The notes under the pieces were generated by a model. The model saw nothing but the letters and a program-made list of their open reading frames with translations. It searched no databases and was not told the DNA's origin. A DNA stretch of 50,561 bases from positions 1 through 50,561 of the IMG/VR virus record IMGVR_UViG_3300006751_000018; one strand, written 5' to 3'. Origin of the DNA: a virus. Below, piece by piece: positions 1-6,351 of this stretch. Position numbers and translations under genes: made by a program. How positions within the stretch are numbered: the first letter of the stretch is position 1; each line of letters begins with the position of its first letter.

Positions 1-1
1 C

Positions 2-289
2 AGCCCACTAGAACTAACAACAAGCCACGGCGTTATCCTTGTGGACACCAGTGCAGGCGCATATCAGGTAAACCTACCAAGCTCAGACTTAGCTGACGGG
101 CAGGTTTGGCACATCAAAGATCAGGATGGAAATGCTTCTGCGAACAATATATCCATCGCGCTTGTAGACACAACAAACGACCGGATTGACGGGTCGACAG
201 CCAACGTCGTCATTAACCAAGACTATGGCTCCGTCACTCTCACCCAATACGAGGTTTCGTCGGGCGTTTACCAATACTTCATCTTGTAG
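2..289 (+). CDS. Tail fibre/decoration-like virion protein, C-terminal part
   Basis: The reading frame is open from base 2 and ends at TAG 287-289, so this is the last 95 residues of a gene that begins outside the window. An in-frame GTG at 41 exists, but the frame is already open upstream and no convincing ribosome site precedes it. The visible part has the pattern 'V-I-L-V-D-T..Y-Q-V-N-L-P', then 'WHIKDQDGNA' and 'I-D-G-S'. That pattern is common at the C-terminal ends of phage tail fibre and decoration proteins, where a short beta domain repeats Leu-Pro and Lys-Asp-x-x-Gly motifs. A similar pattern recurs in the protein at 19022. No enzymatic motif is seen. A virion surface role is inferred from this pattern and the neighbouring genes. 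Confidence 0.6.
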   Translation, partial: SPLELTTSHGVILVDTSAGAYQVNLPSSDLADGQVWHIKDQDGNASANNISIALVDTTNDRIDGSTANVVINQDYGSVTLTQYEVSSGVYQYFIL

Positions 290-297
290 GTGGCACT

Positions 298-774
298 ATG
301 ACCGTAGGACTAGGAATACTTGAACCTATTTTTCACCAGCGCAACTACGCGCCTGGGCTGGGCGCGGGGCGTGACACGTTCAACAACGGCGCGAATCAGA
401 TGCACATTGCGACGGTAGCCATGCCAAAGGATATGACTACTCGCGATTACATTGTGATGATGTGGGCGGGTACAATCCAGACAGACGGTGACGACCCTGG
501 GTACAAGGTAGAGATAGCAGACGAGGCTGGCAATTCACACAGCACGGCCTGGGAGTACAACAAGGGCTCGTCTATGGCATTCCGTGTAGCCGATTGCACA
601 CGATACACAGCCGAAAAAGCAGTTAGCACCGACCTACGCGATTACTGCACAGGCTCGGGCTCTGGTGGTAGCGCAGCCGACGCACACCTTTCTCGGGTGG
701 ACCACTACAACGCAAACACCAGCGAGGGGCTTTCGACGGTATACGGGTTCACCATGTTTCTTCGGAGAGGCTGA
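298..774 (+). CDS. Hypothetical virion-like protein, tandem paralogue 1
   Basis: 158 residues, starting at ATG 298 with AGGTGG a few bases upstream and 8 bp after the previous stop. I do not recognise a named family. It appears to be the first of three tandem related genes (298, 774, 1253). All three share a central segment of the form D/G-[ML]-T-[TA]-[RN]-D-x-I followed by a beta-strand-like stretch, and end with a short aromatic/hydrophobic strand such as 'STVYGFTMFL'. It is rich in Gly, Thr, Ser and Asn, has no signal peptide or membrane segment, and looks like a small beta-rich virion protein. Lying upstream of the lysis genes, a fibre-tip or adsorption accessory role is possible but not shown. 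Confidence 0.6.
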   Translation: MTVGLGILEPIFHQRNYAPGLGAGRDTFNNGANQMHIATVAMPKDMTTRDYIVMMWAGTIQTDGDDPGYKVEIADEAGNSHSTAWEYNKGSSMAFRVADCTRYTAEKAVSTDLRDYCTGSGSGGSAADAHLSRVDHYNANTSEGLSTVYGFTMFLRRG

Positions 775-1253
775 TGACCTACAAGCACCGATATTGCATC
801 CCATTCCTGCAATACAAACGGTCGAATGGGACCACAGACCCTGTCTCTGGTGGTTGGACCAAATCTTGTGGCTCCGACGAGTCCTCGCCAAGCAGCCTGT
901 GGTACTTTGGTTTACCGCTCGGATTAACAACGCGAGACGTGATTCACGTTCGTGTTGGTATTAAAGAGCCGGATGATGTCAACAGAGGGTTCAAACTTTA
1001 CTTTGCCACTGCGAACACTAGCTATTCCGCAGATGATCTGAAAGAAACATACATCCTAAACCCAAGCGATACAGCCAACGAGGCTAAATACCCTGTAATG
1101 CAGATAACGACTCGTGTGAACGCAGACCTTGTTACCGCCAGCGCAAACCACACTGCAATGCGCTCGTGGGTGAGCCCTTCGGAGTCAGGCTCGGGAACGG
1201 TGTACATGCACGGGCTATTGGCCTGGGTAGAAAAAAATGTTGGGGGTCCATAA
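774..1253 (+). CDS. Hypothetical virion-like protein, tandem paralogue 2
   Basis: 159 residues. The ATG at 774 overlaps the previous TGA by one base and is preceded by GGAGAGG. It begins MTYK, as does the next gene, and carries the shared 'L-T-T-R-D-V-I-H-V' segment near residue 50 and a C-terminal 'G-T-V-Y-M-H-G-L-L' strand. The similarity to its neighbours on both sides points to tandem duplication followed by divergence. There are no catalytic motifs, signal peptide or membrane helices. Likely a beta-rich structural or adsorption accessory protein; function not established. Confidence 0.6.
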   Translation: MTYKHRYCIPFLQYKRSNGTTDPVSGGWTKSCGSDESSPSSLWYFGLPLGLTTRDVIHVRVGIKEPDDVNRGFKLYFATANTSYSADDLKETYILNPSDTANEAKYPVMQITTRVNADLVTASANHTAMRSWVSPSESGSGTVYMHGLLAWVEKNVGGP

Positions 1254-1708
1254 TGACGTACAAGCGCGACGACGACGTTATACCACTTTTGTTCTGCAAC
1301 TACTTGGGTCCGAAGCCTAATGTGGTTATACCGTTTCACCTTCCAGAAGATCTGACAGCCAACGACCGGATTCACCTAAACATCCCGTTTAGAAACAACG
1401 CTACCTCTGGAAACATCACGGCGACCGGCCACATCCAGAAAGCAAACGACTCCGACGCAGACTTTGATATCACTGGTACAGGGAATGCGACGGCCTTTAG
1501 TACAGCATGGGAGTCCGACGCTAATGTTACCGTGACGGGCTCAAGCGGGACTTACATGAAGCAGATTGCCCGGTTCGTTTTCTCACCCGACAACGCTGAC
1601 TACCTCACGCACGCGGCGGCGGGAAAGCTATTTGTGTTTACCATCACGGTAGATAGCGGTGCGCTAACAGCACTGAACTCACACGCATATATTCAAAGGT
1701 GCAGATAG
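1253..1708 (+). CDS. Hypothetical virion-like protein, tandem paralogue 3
   Basis: 151 residues if started at ATG 1253, which overlaps the upstream stop and has GGGGG just before it. A longer frame to 1166 is open but would lie inside the previous gene, so 1253 is preferred. The protein starts MTYK like its upstream neighbour, and 'L-T-A-N-D-R-I-H-L' near residue 42 corresponds to the shared core. The rest alternates polar residues in a beta-like pattern ('VTVTGSSGTY'), and an 'AFSTAWESD' segment resembles 'HSTAWEYN' in the first paralogue. No enzyme motif is present. Confidence 0.6.
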   Translation: MTYKRDDDVIPLLFCNYLGPKPNVVIPFHLPEDLTANDRIHLNIPFRNNATSGNITATGHIQKANDSDADFDITGTGNATAFSTAWESDANVTVTGSSGTYMKQIARFVFSPDNADYLTHAAAGKLFVFTITVDSGALTALNSHAYIQRCR

Positions 1709-1710
1709 TC

Positions 1711-1983
1711 ATGCCAACGCTTAATTTAGGCTTAGTCAGCCCAGGATTTTTCAATGATGGCGACCTCGAAATTAACGGAGAGCAGCTAGGCGCATTAGAG
1801 GTTTTAGCGGCTGACTCGGATAACGCACTAGCGGACGCCATAAGCGGCTTTGACAACCTAACAGCCACCGTAAGCGAAACAGGCGAATTGGTGATAGAAT
1901 GGAGTGGAGTGCTTTCGGTAGACGGCCAAGACCCTACCGGAGGCGGGGCCATAAACGACCTTCAGGCAGGGTCTTACGAATAG
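1711..1983 (+). CDS. Small hypothetical protein
   Basis: 90 residues from ATG 1711; a GTG at 1699 in the same frame would overlap the previous gene's end. It is acidic and nearly free of Lys and Arg, with a 'GLVSPGFFNDGDLEINGEQL' start and Gly/Asp-rich beta-like C-terminal half. I do not recognise it. It sits between the three virion-like paralogues and the endolysin, with the next ribosome site (AGGAG 1982-1986) overlapping its stop. It may belong to the upstream structural group. Confidence 0.5.
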   Translation: MPTLNLGLVSPGFFNDGDLEINGEQLGALEVLAADSDNALADAISGFDNLTATVSETGELVIEWSGVLSVDGQDPTGGGAINDLQAGSYE

Positions 1984-1992
1984 GAGTGAAAG

Positions 1993-2958
1993 ATGATCAA
2001 GCGGGGAAGCAAGGGTCGCTTGGTTTCGGAGTTGCAGCTAGGGCTTGCAAGGCTCGGATACCACCCAGGACAGGCCGATGGAATATACGGCGGGCTAACA
2101 GAACAGGCAGTGGCAGAATTCCAGACAAAAGCACACATTTTGTCCGACGGGGTTTTTGGGCCAATAACACGCGAGGCTTTCAACGCATCTTTGAAGGAAG
2201 CTGGCATTGGTGAGCTTAGAGTTGCGATGGAGCAACCAAAGAAGTCGGTCCACGCGGTTCCAGACAAGCTACTAAGATGGGTTCGATGCCCAGCCGACAC
2301 GGTTGAGGGTTATGCGGGATACTCACGAACCACTCTTCGCGAGGGAGGCGTTGCGGATGCTTACAAGCAGCTACACAAAGAGGTGAAGAGTTTGGGCGGG
2401 GTAATCACCTCTGCTGGTGGCAGGCGGTCGCTTTCAAGCAAGGCAAGCCCGTCGCGTTCAAAGTGCAGTATGCACTACCTCGGTAGAGCCTTCGATATGT
2501 CAATTTACTCAGGCATGGTGAAGCCTGAGAAAGACCCATTCATAATAACGAAGGATACGACGGACCCTCGCGGAAGAAAGTGGGTTGTCTGGTGCAGGAC
2601 TGAGAGCATGGATGTTCCCCCAGTTTCACTAGATGCGGTCTACGTGACGAGAGGAAAGAACGCCAAGGGCAGAAAATACACACAAATACACACAAAGCCG
2701 GTGACAGCCCGTGCGTTCAACTTCACAGACCTCTGCGCCAAGCACGGGTTCTACAACATCAGTGCTCGCTCATCATTCTTCAGGGGAGGCAGTTTTGGTG
2801 GCGCAGAGTGGTGGCATTTTCAGTGGGAGGACGGATTGATTCATGGTAAGACCACATTCGGGCAAGAGCTTTTAAAGGTTTACCCAGTCGAGAAGTGCAA
2901 AGAGTTCGTTTATTGGAATGTCGTAAAAGACTTTGTGTTCGGAGAGCATTGGAATTGA
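1993..2958 (+). CDS. Endolysin: peptidoglycan-binding domain plus M15-type peptidase
   Basis: 321 residues, ATG 1993 with AGGAG six bases upstream. Residues about 5-65 form a PG_binding_1-type domain: a repeated Leu/Gly pattern with 'LGYHPGQADGIYG' and 'SDGVFGPITREAF'. Residues about 115-290 look like a zinc D-Ala-D-Ala carboxypeptidase/endopeptidase of the M15 group: H161-x6-D168 in 'MHYLGRAFDMS', and E272-x2-H275 in 'AEWWHFQW'. These are the usual metal ligands (His, Asp, His) and catalytic Glu of M15 enzymes. It should cut peptide cross-links in peptidoglycan to release progeny. No signal peptide is seen, so export presumably depends on one of the holin-like proteins just downstream. It is the first gene of a compact lysis block. 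Confidence 0.85.
   Translation: MIKRGSKGRLVSELQLGLARLGYHPGQADGIYGGLTEQAVAEFQTKAHILSDGVFGPITREAFNASLKEAGIGELRVAMEQPKKSVHAVPDKLLRWVRCPADTVEGYAGYSRTTLREGGVADAYKQLHKEVKSLGGVITSAGGRRSLSSKASPSRSKCSMHYLGRAFDMSIYSGMVKPEKDPFIITKDTTDPRGRKWVVWCRTESMDVPPVSLDAVYVTRGKNAKGRKYTQIHTKPVTARAFNFTDLCAKHGFYNISARSSFFRGGSFGGAEWWHFQWEDGLIHGKTTFGQELLKVYPVEKCKEFVYWNVVKDFVFGEHWN
2955..2957 (+). promoter_or_regulatory. Probable TTG start decided by upstream ribosome site
   Basis: TTG at 2955-2957 lies eight bases after GGAGAG (2941-2946). The alternative ATG at 2967 has only weak purines ahead of it. The TTG also overlaps the endolysin TGA, the same tight coupling used elsewhere in this operon. Confidence 0.45.
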
Positions 2959-3251
2959 GTGAAGACATGCAGCAAATGGTGACGCTTTTCGCGGCTATCG
3001 CGGGAGTGATACTGCCAGCCGTATGGCACCTATCCACCCGTATCCAGAGGATACAGGGGTCACAGGAGACTCACTCACGCACAGTCGAAACAAAGCTGGA
3101 CAACATTGAGGTTGACCTTCGGCACGTTCGGGATGAAATCAAAGCTGCTCGCGAGGGAAGAGCGAATCTTTGGGAGCAATTGAACAGGACACGAACCCGT
3201 GTGACGCGGGTGGAAACAGTTGTAGAAATGAAAAAAGGAGAAGGCGCATGA
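2955..3251 (+). CDS. Holin-like or XhlA-like membrane protein with coiled coil
   Basis: 98 residues if started at TTG 2955, which overlaps the endolysin stop and has GGAGAG (2941-2946) eight bases upstream; ATG 2967 would give 94 residues with a weaker site. The N-terminal ~25 residues hold one hydrophobic segment ('MVTLFAAIAGVILPAVW'). The remainder is a charged, heptad-like helix ending in basic residues. One membrane helix plus a coiled coil resembles small phage holin/haemolysin-XhlA-like proteins, but the topology could also suit an accessory lysis protein. It follows the endolysin and overlaps the next gene by ATGA, so it is probably translationally coupled. Confidence 0.6.
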   Translation: MSEDMQQMVTLFAAIAGVILPAVWHLSTRIQRIQGSQETHSRTVETKLDNIEVDLRHVRDEIKAAREGRANLWEQLNRTRTRVTRVETVVEMKKGEGA

Positions 3252-3688
3252 GCGTAACTATCACAAAGACTAATAACATCTCCGCTGAAGGCGATGTCCC
3301 GACGCTGGAGCAGACTATTCACGTAACCGCTGCGCCGTCGGTGCCTGTTGCGGCTCCGGCAAAGCCAGATGCGAATGACATTGCTTCTATCGCAATTATT
3401 GGTGCGACATGTGCAGTCATTGCCTACGGCTGCACTCAGGTGATTAAGTCGTTCTGCCAAGATCTGTTTCGGGTCCGCAAGATGGAAAAACCTTGGTGGT
3501 ACCTCAGTCTGATAAGATTGCTTTGTATTGTTTTCGGTGGTGTTGCGGGGTTCTACTTGCAGGACTCGTTCGGTCCAGCCGAAGCGCATTTTGCAGTAGC
3601 TACTGGTTGCGGTGCGGGCGTCCTCTCTACATCAATCGTAGCGGTTGTGAAGAAGAAGATTAAAGCGGCTGCACCTTCGGACAAGTAA
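3248..3688 (+). CDS. Putative holin with several membrane segments
   Basis: 146 residues from ATG 3248, overlapping the previous stop (ATGA) and preceded by AAAAGGAGAA. A polar N-terminal ~45 residues is followed by three hydrophobic segments: around 'IASIAIIGATCAVIAYG', 'YLSLIRLLCIVFGGVAGFYL' and 'FAVATGCGAGVLSTSIVAVV'. It ends in a Lys-rich tail. Three membrane helices plus a basic C-terminus next to an endolysin fits a class I-like holin, which would time lysis and let the endolysin cross the inner membrane. The assignment rests on topology and context, not on a recognised family motif. Confidence 0.6.
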   Translation: MSVTITKTNNISAEGDVPTLEQTIHVTAAPSVPVAAPAKPDANDIASIAIIGATCAVIAYGCTQVIKSFCQDLFRVRKMEKPWWYLSLIRLLCIVFGGVAGFYLQDSFGPAEAHFAVATGCGAGVLSTSIVAVVKKKIKAAAPSDK

Positions 3689-4032
3689 TGATACCCAGTT
3701 GGTTAAACAAAGCTTTGGGTGTCCCTATTGTTAAGTGGCTAATCGGGGCGGTTGCGCTCTTACTTGTGATTGTATGGGTGGCACTCAAGCGTATGTGGCT
3801 GCTCCAGCAACGGCTTATTGTGACACAGCAAATTCGCAACGTAGAGAACAGCTACAATCGAGAGCGTGCAAAATTGCGATCAGACCAGCTATCAAAGCTA
3901 AATGCGCTGGCACTGAAGAGGGAGCGGCGGCATATCGAGCTAGAGCGTTCGAGGCGGGTCATTCGGAAGGCGCAAAACGAGGGTGTTGATGCGGTTGCTG
4001 GGATCGTAAACAAGGCTTTTAAGGGGAAATGA
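3688..4032 (+). CDS. Rz-like inner-membrane spanin candidate
   Basis: 114 residues; ATG 3688 overlaps the upstream TAA. One N-terminal membrane helix ('VKWLIGAVALLLVIVWVAL', roughly residues 15-33) is followed by a long, strongly charged helix rich in Arg, Glu, Lys and Gln with coiled-coil character, and a short C-terminal hydrophobic end. This is the architecture of an Rz-type i-spanin, which links the inner membrane to an outer-membrane partner to disrupt the outer membrane after peptidoglycan loss. Its presence suggests a Gram-negative host. A classic Rz1 lipoprotein was not found nested in or beside it. Confidence 0.6.
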   Translation: MIPSWLNKALGVPIVKWLIGAVALLLVIVWVALKRMWLLQQRLIVTQQIRNVENSYNRERAKLRSDQLSKLNALALKRERRHIELERSRRVIRKAQNEGVDAVAGIVNKAFKGK

Positions 4033-4442
4033 TGCGGTCGGTTGCGCTGATGCTTGTTATGGTTCTAGTTGGGCAAACCTCTCTAAAAGCACAGGTTTGC
4101 ACTCAGGCGGTCGGAATCGAGGCTGGCGTCGTAACACCGTGCGACGGTGTGCTTTGGAGCCCTACGCACTCAGTACAGGCTGTGGAGTGCGTGTCTGTAG
4201 ATCTACCGAAGTGTGTTGCAGATGTGGATTACCATAGCGGTCGGTCTGCTACTTGTCGCCAGCACATCTCGAAACTGGAGACATTGTGCGACGGGAAGAT
4301 CGGCCAACTAATCGACATTGCTGAAGATGCTGCGGGCCTGAAGCCGGAGCCGTGGTATAAGAACCCGTGGCTGATGTTGGGATTAGGGGTGGTCATAGGC
4401 GGGGCTTCGGTTTACTATATTGGTACGAACTACGGGAACTAA
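4029..4442 (+). CDS. Secreted Cys-rich protein with C-terminal membrane segment
   Basis: 137 residues; ATG 4029 overlaps the upstream TGA (ATGA). Residues 1-21 look like a Sec signal peptide (hydrophobic 'VALMLVMVLVG' ending 'SLKA'), with probable signal peptidase I cleavage rather than a lipobox, since the residue before C24 is Val. Six cysteines (24, 38, 54, 62, 76, 87) in the mature part suggest disulfides in the periplasm. A second hydrophobic segment ('WLMLGLGVVIGGASVYYIG') lies near the C-terminus. As the last gene of the lysis block it could be the outer partner of the spanin-like protein or a periplasmic lysis/exclusion factor. I do not recognise the family. Confidence 0.55.
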   Translation: MMRSVALMLVMVLVGQTSLKAQVCTQAVGIEAGVVTPCDGVLWSPTHSVQAVECVSVDLPKCVADVDYHSGRSATCRQHISKLETLCDGKIGQLIDIAEDAAGLKPEPWYKNPWLMLGLGVVIGGASVYYIGTNYGN

Positions 4443-4444
4443 GC

Positions 4445-6061
4445 ATGGGTTGGTTAAAAAACATCGTTGCGCCAGACGTTATTGATCTGGAAAAAGCACG
4501 CAAAGCCGAGGTTGTGAACAAGTCAAAGGCTTGGAGCTTCGACCCAAACGAGCTACGGACAGGTCTGTACGGCGGGCCTGAAGTAGCGGAGCACCAAGGT
4601 ACGCTAGGGGTCAATTACAACACACTTATGGTTATGAGCCGGGTGCCCATTATAGGTGCCATTATACAGCTTAGAACAAACCAGTTAGCTGAATTCGCGA
4701 TGCCACAAATGTCGCGCTACGGCCTTGGATTTAAGATCGCGATGCGCGACAAAAAAGCCAAGGCGACGACAGCAGCGGAAAATCAGATTAAGGAAATACA
4801 GACGCTCATACAGACATGTGGTGGCTACAAGTACGAACCCCAAGGTTTCGAGGGTTTCATGCGGAAGATTGTTCGAGATTCGCTCACCTATGATCAAGCG
4901 AACTTCGAGGTTGTTTACAACAAGGCCGGTAAGCCCGGAGCTTTCTGCGCTGTGGATGCGATGACAATCAGAAGAGCTATCCCAAAGGACGCCAAGCGCA
5001 AGGGCGGGGCAGCAGGTCTTGACAGCAACGATAAGGATGCTTTCGTTCAGGTTCTAGGCAATAAGCAGGTAGCTGAATTCGGAAGGCAGGAGATGGCTTG
5101 GGGGATTAGAAGACCCAGGACTTGGATGAGAGTAAACGGCTACGGCTATCCAGAGTTGGAAGAGTCGATGAGGATCATAACAAACCTCTTGAATGCGGCT
5201 GAATACAACTCAAACAACTTCACTCATGGAGTTCACGCGAATTCGATTCTGACAGTGAAGTCTGGGATGTCGAAAGAGGTGTTTGCGGCTTTCAGGCGAC
5301 AGTTTTACGCAATGGTTTCCGGGGTTCGCAATGCGAAGAGAACACCGATTATCCAGCTTGACCCAGAGATGAAGGAAGAAATCTCAAACGTGTCAATGAG
5401 CCAATCGAACAAGGAAATGGAATACTCCAACTGGATGTCTTTCCTCCTTAAAGTCTTGTGTAGCGTGTACGGCCTGGACGCGGCAGAGCTAGGCTTCGTG
5501 TATGGCAACGAAGGGCAGGCGGCTTCACTCTCGCAAAAAGGGCCGGAGGAGCGAATTGTCGCGTCGAAGGAGCGTGGGTTGAGGCCGCTCGTTCGTGCCG
5601 TACAGGGATGGATGAATCAGTGGGTTGTTTACCCGGTAGACGAGGATTTTGAGATTCAATTCGTAGGTTTCGACGCTCACTCTGAATCAGAAAAGGTAGA
5701 GCTAGACACGAAGGCTGTAAAAGCGTTTAAAACCGTAAACGAAATCCGCGCAGAACACGACCTACCGCCACTCGAAGACAGCGTTGCTGACATGGTCTTA
5801 GATCCAACTTACGTGCAGTTTGCAACGGCGGGTGGAGAAGAAGAGGGCGGCGAGGAAGAAGGCGACTACGGGTCATATTTTGATGACTCTAAAGGCGACG
5901 AAGGCGAAGATGACGAGGAAAAGGGAGAAGAGGAAGTGCCCAGTGGCAAGCCGAAGAAGCCAGAGCCTCGAAAAAAAGAAGGCGGCAAAGGCGACTATAG
6001 TGACTCCTTTGAAGAGAAAACAGAAAAAGGGCTCCGAACGGTCACTATCGAGGTGACCTAG
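4445..6061 (+). CDS. Portal protein
   Basis: 538 residues from ATG 4445; an upstream in-frame extension to 4367 would overlap the previous gene and is not favoured. The body has the look of a phage portal of the DUF935/Mu-SPP1-like kind: an N-terminal region with 'VMSRVPIIGAIIQLRTNQLAEF', a segment 'SLTYDQANFEVVYNKAGKP' (the 'Y-x-x-A-x-x-E-x-V' strand common in portals), and later 'QSNKEMEYSNWMSFLLKVLCS...YGLDAAELGF' and 'EIRAEHDLPPLE'. From about residue 460 the tail is very acidic and Gly/Lys-rich, unusual in length and probably disordered. The protein forms the dodecameric DNA channel at one capsid vertex. It is followed immediately by a small gene and the MuF protein, the typical portal-MuF order. 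Confidence 0.85.
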   Translation: MGWLKNIVAPDVIDLEKARKAEVVNKSKAWSFDPNELRTGLYGGPEVAEHQGTLGVNYNTLMVMSRVPIIGAIIQLRTNQLAEFAMPQMSRYGLGFKIAMRDKKAKATTAAENQIKEIQTLIQTCGGYKYEPQGFEGFMRKIVRDSLTYDQANFEVVYNKAGKPGAFCAVDAMTIRRAIPKDAKRKGGAAGLDSNDKDAFVQVLGNKQVAEFGRQEMAWGIRRPRTWMRVNGYGYPELEESMRIITNLLNAAEYNSNNFTHGVHANSILTVKSGMSKEVFAAFRRQFYAMVSGVRNAKRTPIIQLDPEMKEEISNVSMSQSNKEMEYSNWMSFLLKVLCSVYGLDAAELGFVYGNEGQAASLSQKGPEERIVASKERGLRPLVRAVQGWMNQWVVYPVDEDFEIQFVGFDAHSESEKVELDTKAVKAFKTVNEIRAEHDLPPLEDSVADMVLDPTYVQFATAGGEEEGGEEEGDYGSYFDDSKGDEGEDDEEKGEEEVPSGKPKKPEPRKKEGGKGDYSDSFEEKTEKGLRTVTIEVT

Positions 6062-6351
6062 TGAAAGTAATCGTAAAAGAATCCTTTTCAGGAGAGCTTG
6101 ACAGTCGCCACGCGGTAGAAAAATTGGAACAGGCTATAAGCGAGTTCTCAGAACTTGCTGGGTTGGGGGTGGGTAATTCGTTCCAAAAGCACACTTGTGA
6201 TGGCCACGAGGTTTTGGAAAAGGCCGTAAAGACACACGACCACCGAGTGGACGCTGTCGATGAGATGGTTGAGTTAATGCGTAAGGCTTATGAGAAGCGC
6301 ATGAAGGCGATGGTCAAAGACATCGCGAAGCGTGTCAGCGATGGCGTCTAA
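6061..6351 (+). CDS. Small helical hypothetical protein between portal and MuF
   Basis: 96 residues starting with GTG 6061, with GAGGTG (6049-6054) upstream; the start shares a base with the portal stop. The sequence is charged and mostly helical ('VDEMVELMRKAYEKRMKAM') with no membrane segment, and begins with a short strand 'MKVIVKESF'. I do not recognise it. Its place, overlapping both portal and MuF genes, suggests a small head-assembly or packaged accessory protein. Confidence 0.55.
   Translation: MKVIVKESFSGELDSRHAVEKLEQAISEFSELAGLGVGNSFQKHTCDGHEVLEKAVKTHDHRVDAVDEMVELMRKAYEKRMKAMVKDIAKRVSDGV

Noticed and set aside
3735-3989. Possible nested Rz1-like gene in the spanin-like gene
   Set aside because: It has several cysteines but no signal peptide or proper lipobox and only a GTG start without a good ribosome site.
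5820-6056. Lys/Arg-rich + strand frame within the end of the portal gene
   Set aside because: It is the shifted reading of the acidic Glu/Gly-rich portal tail and has no start signal.
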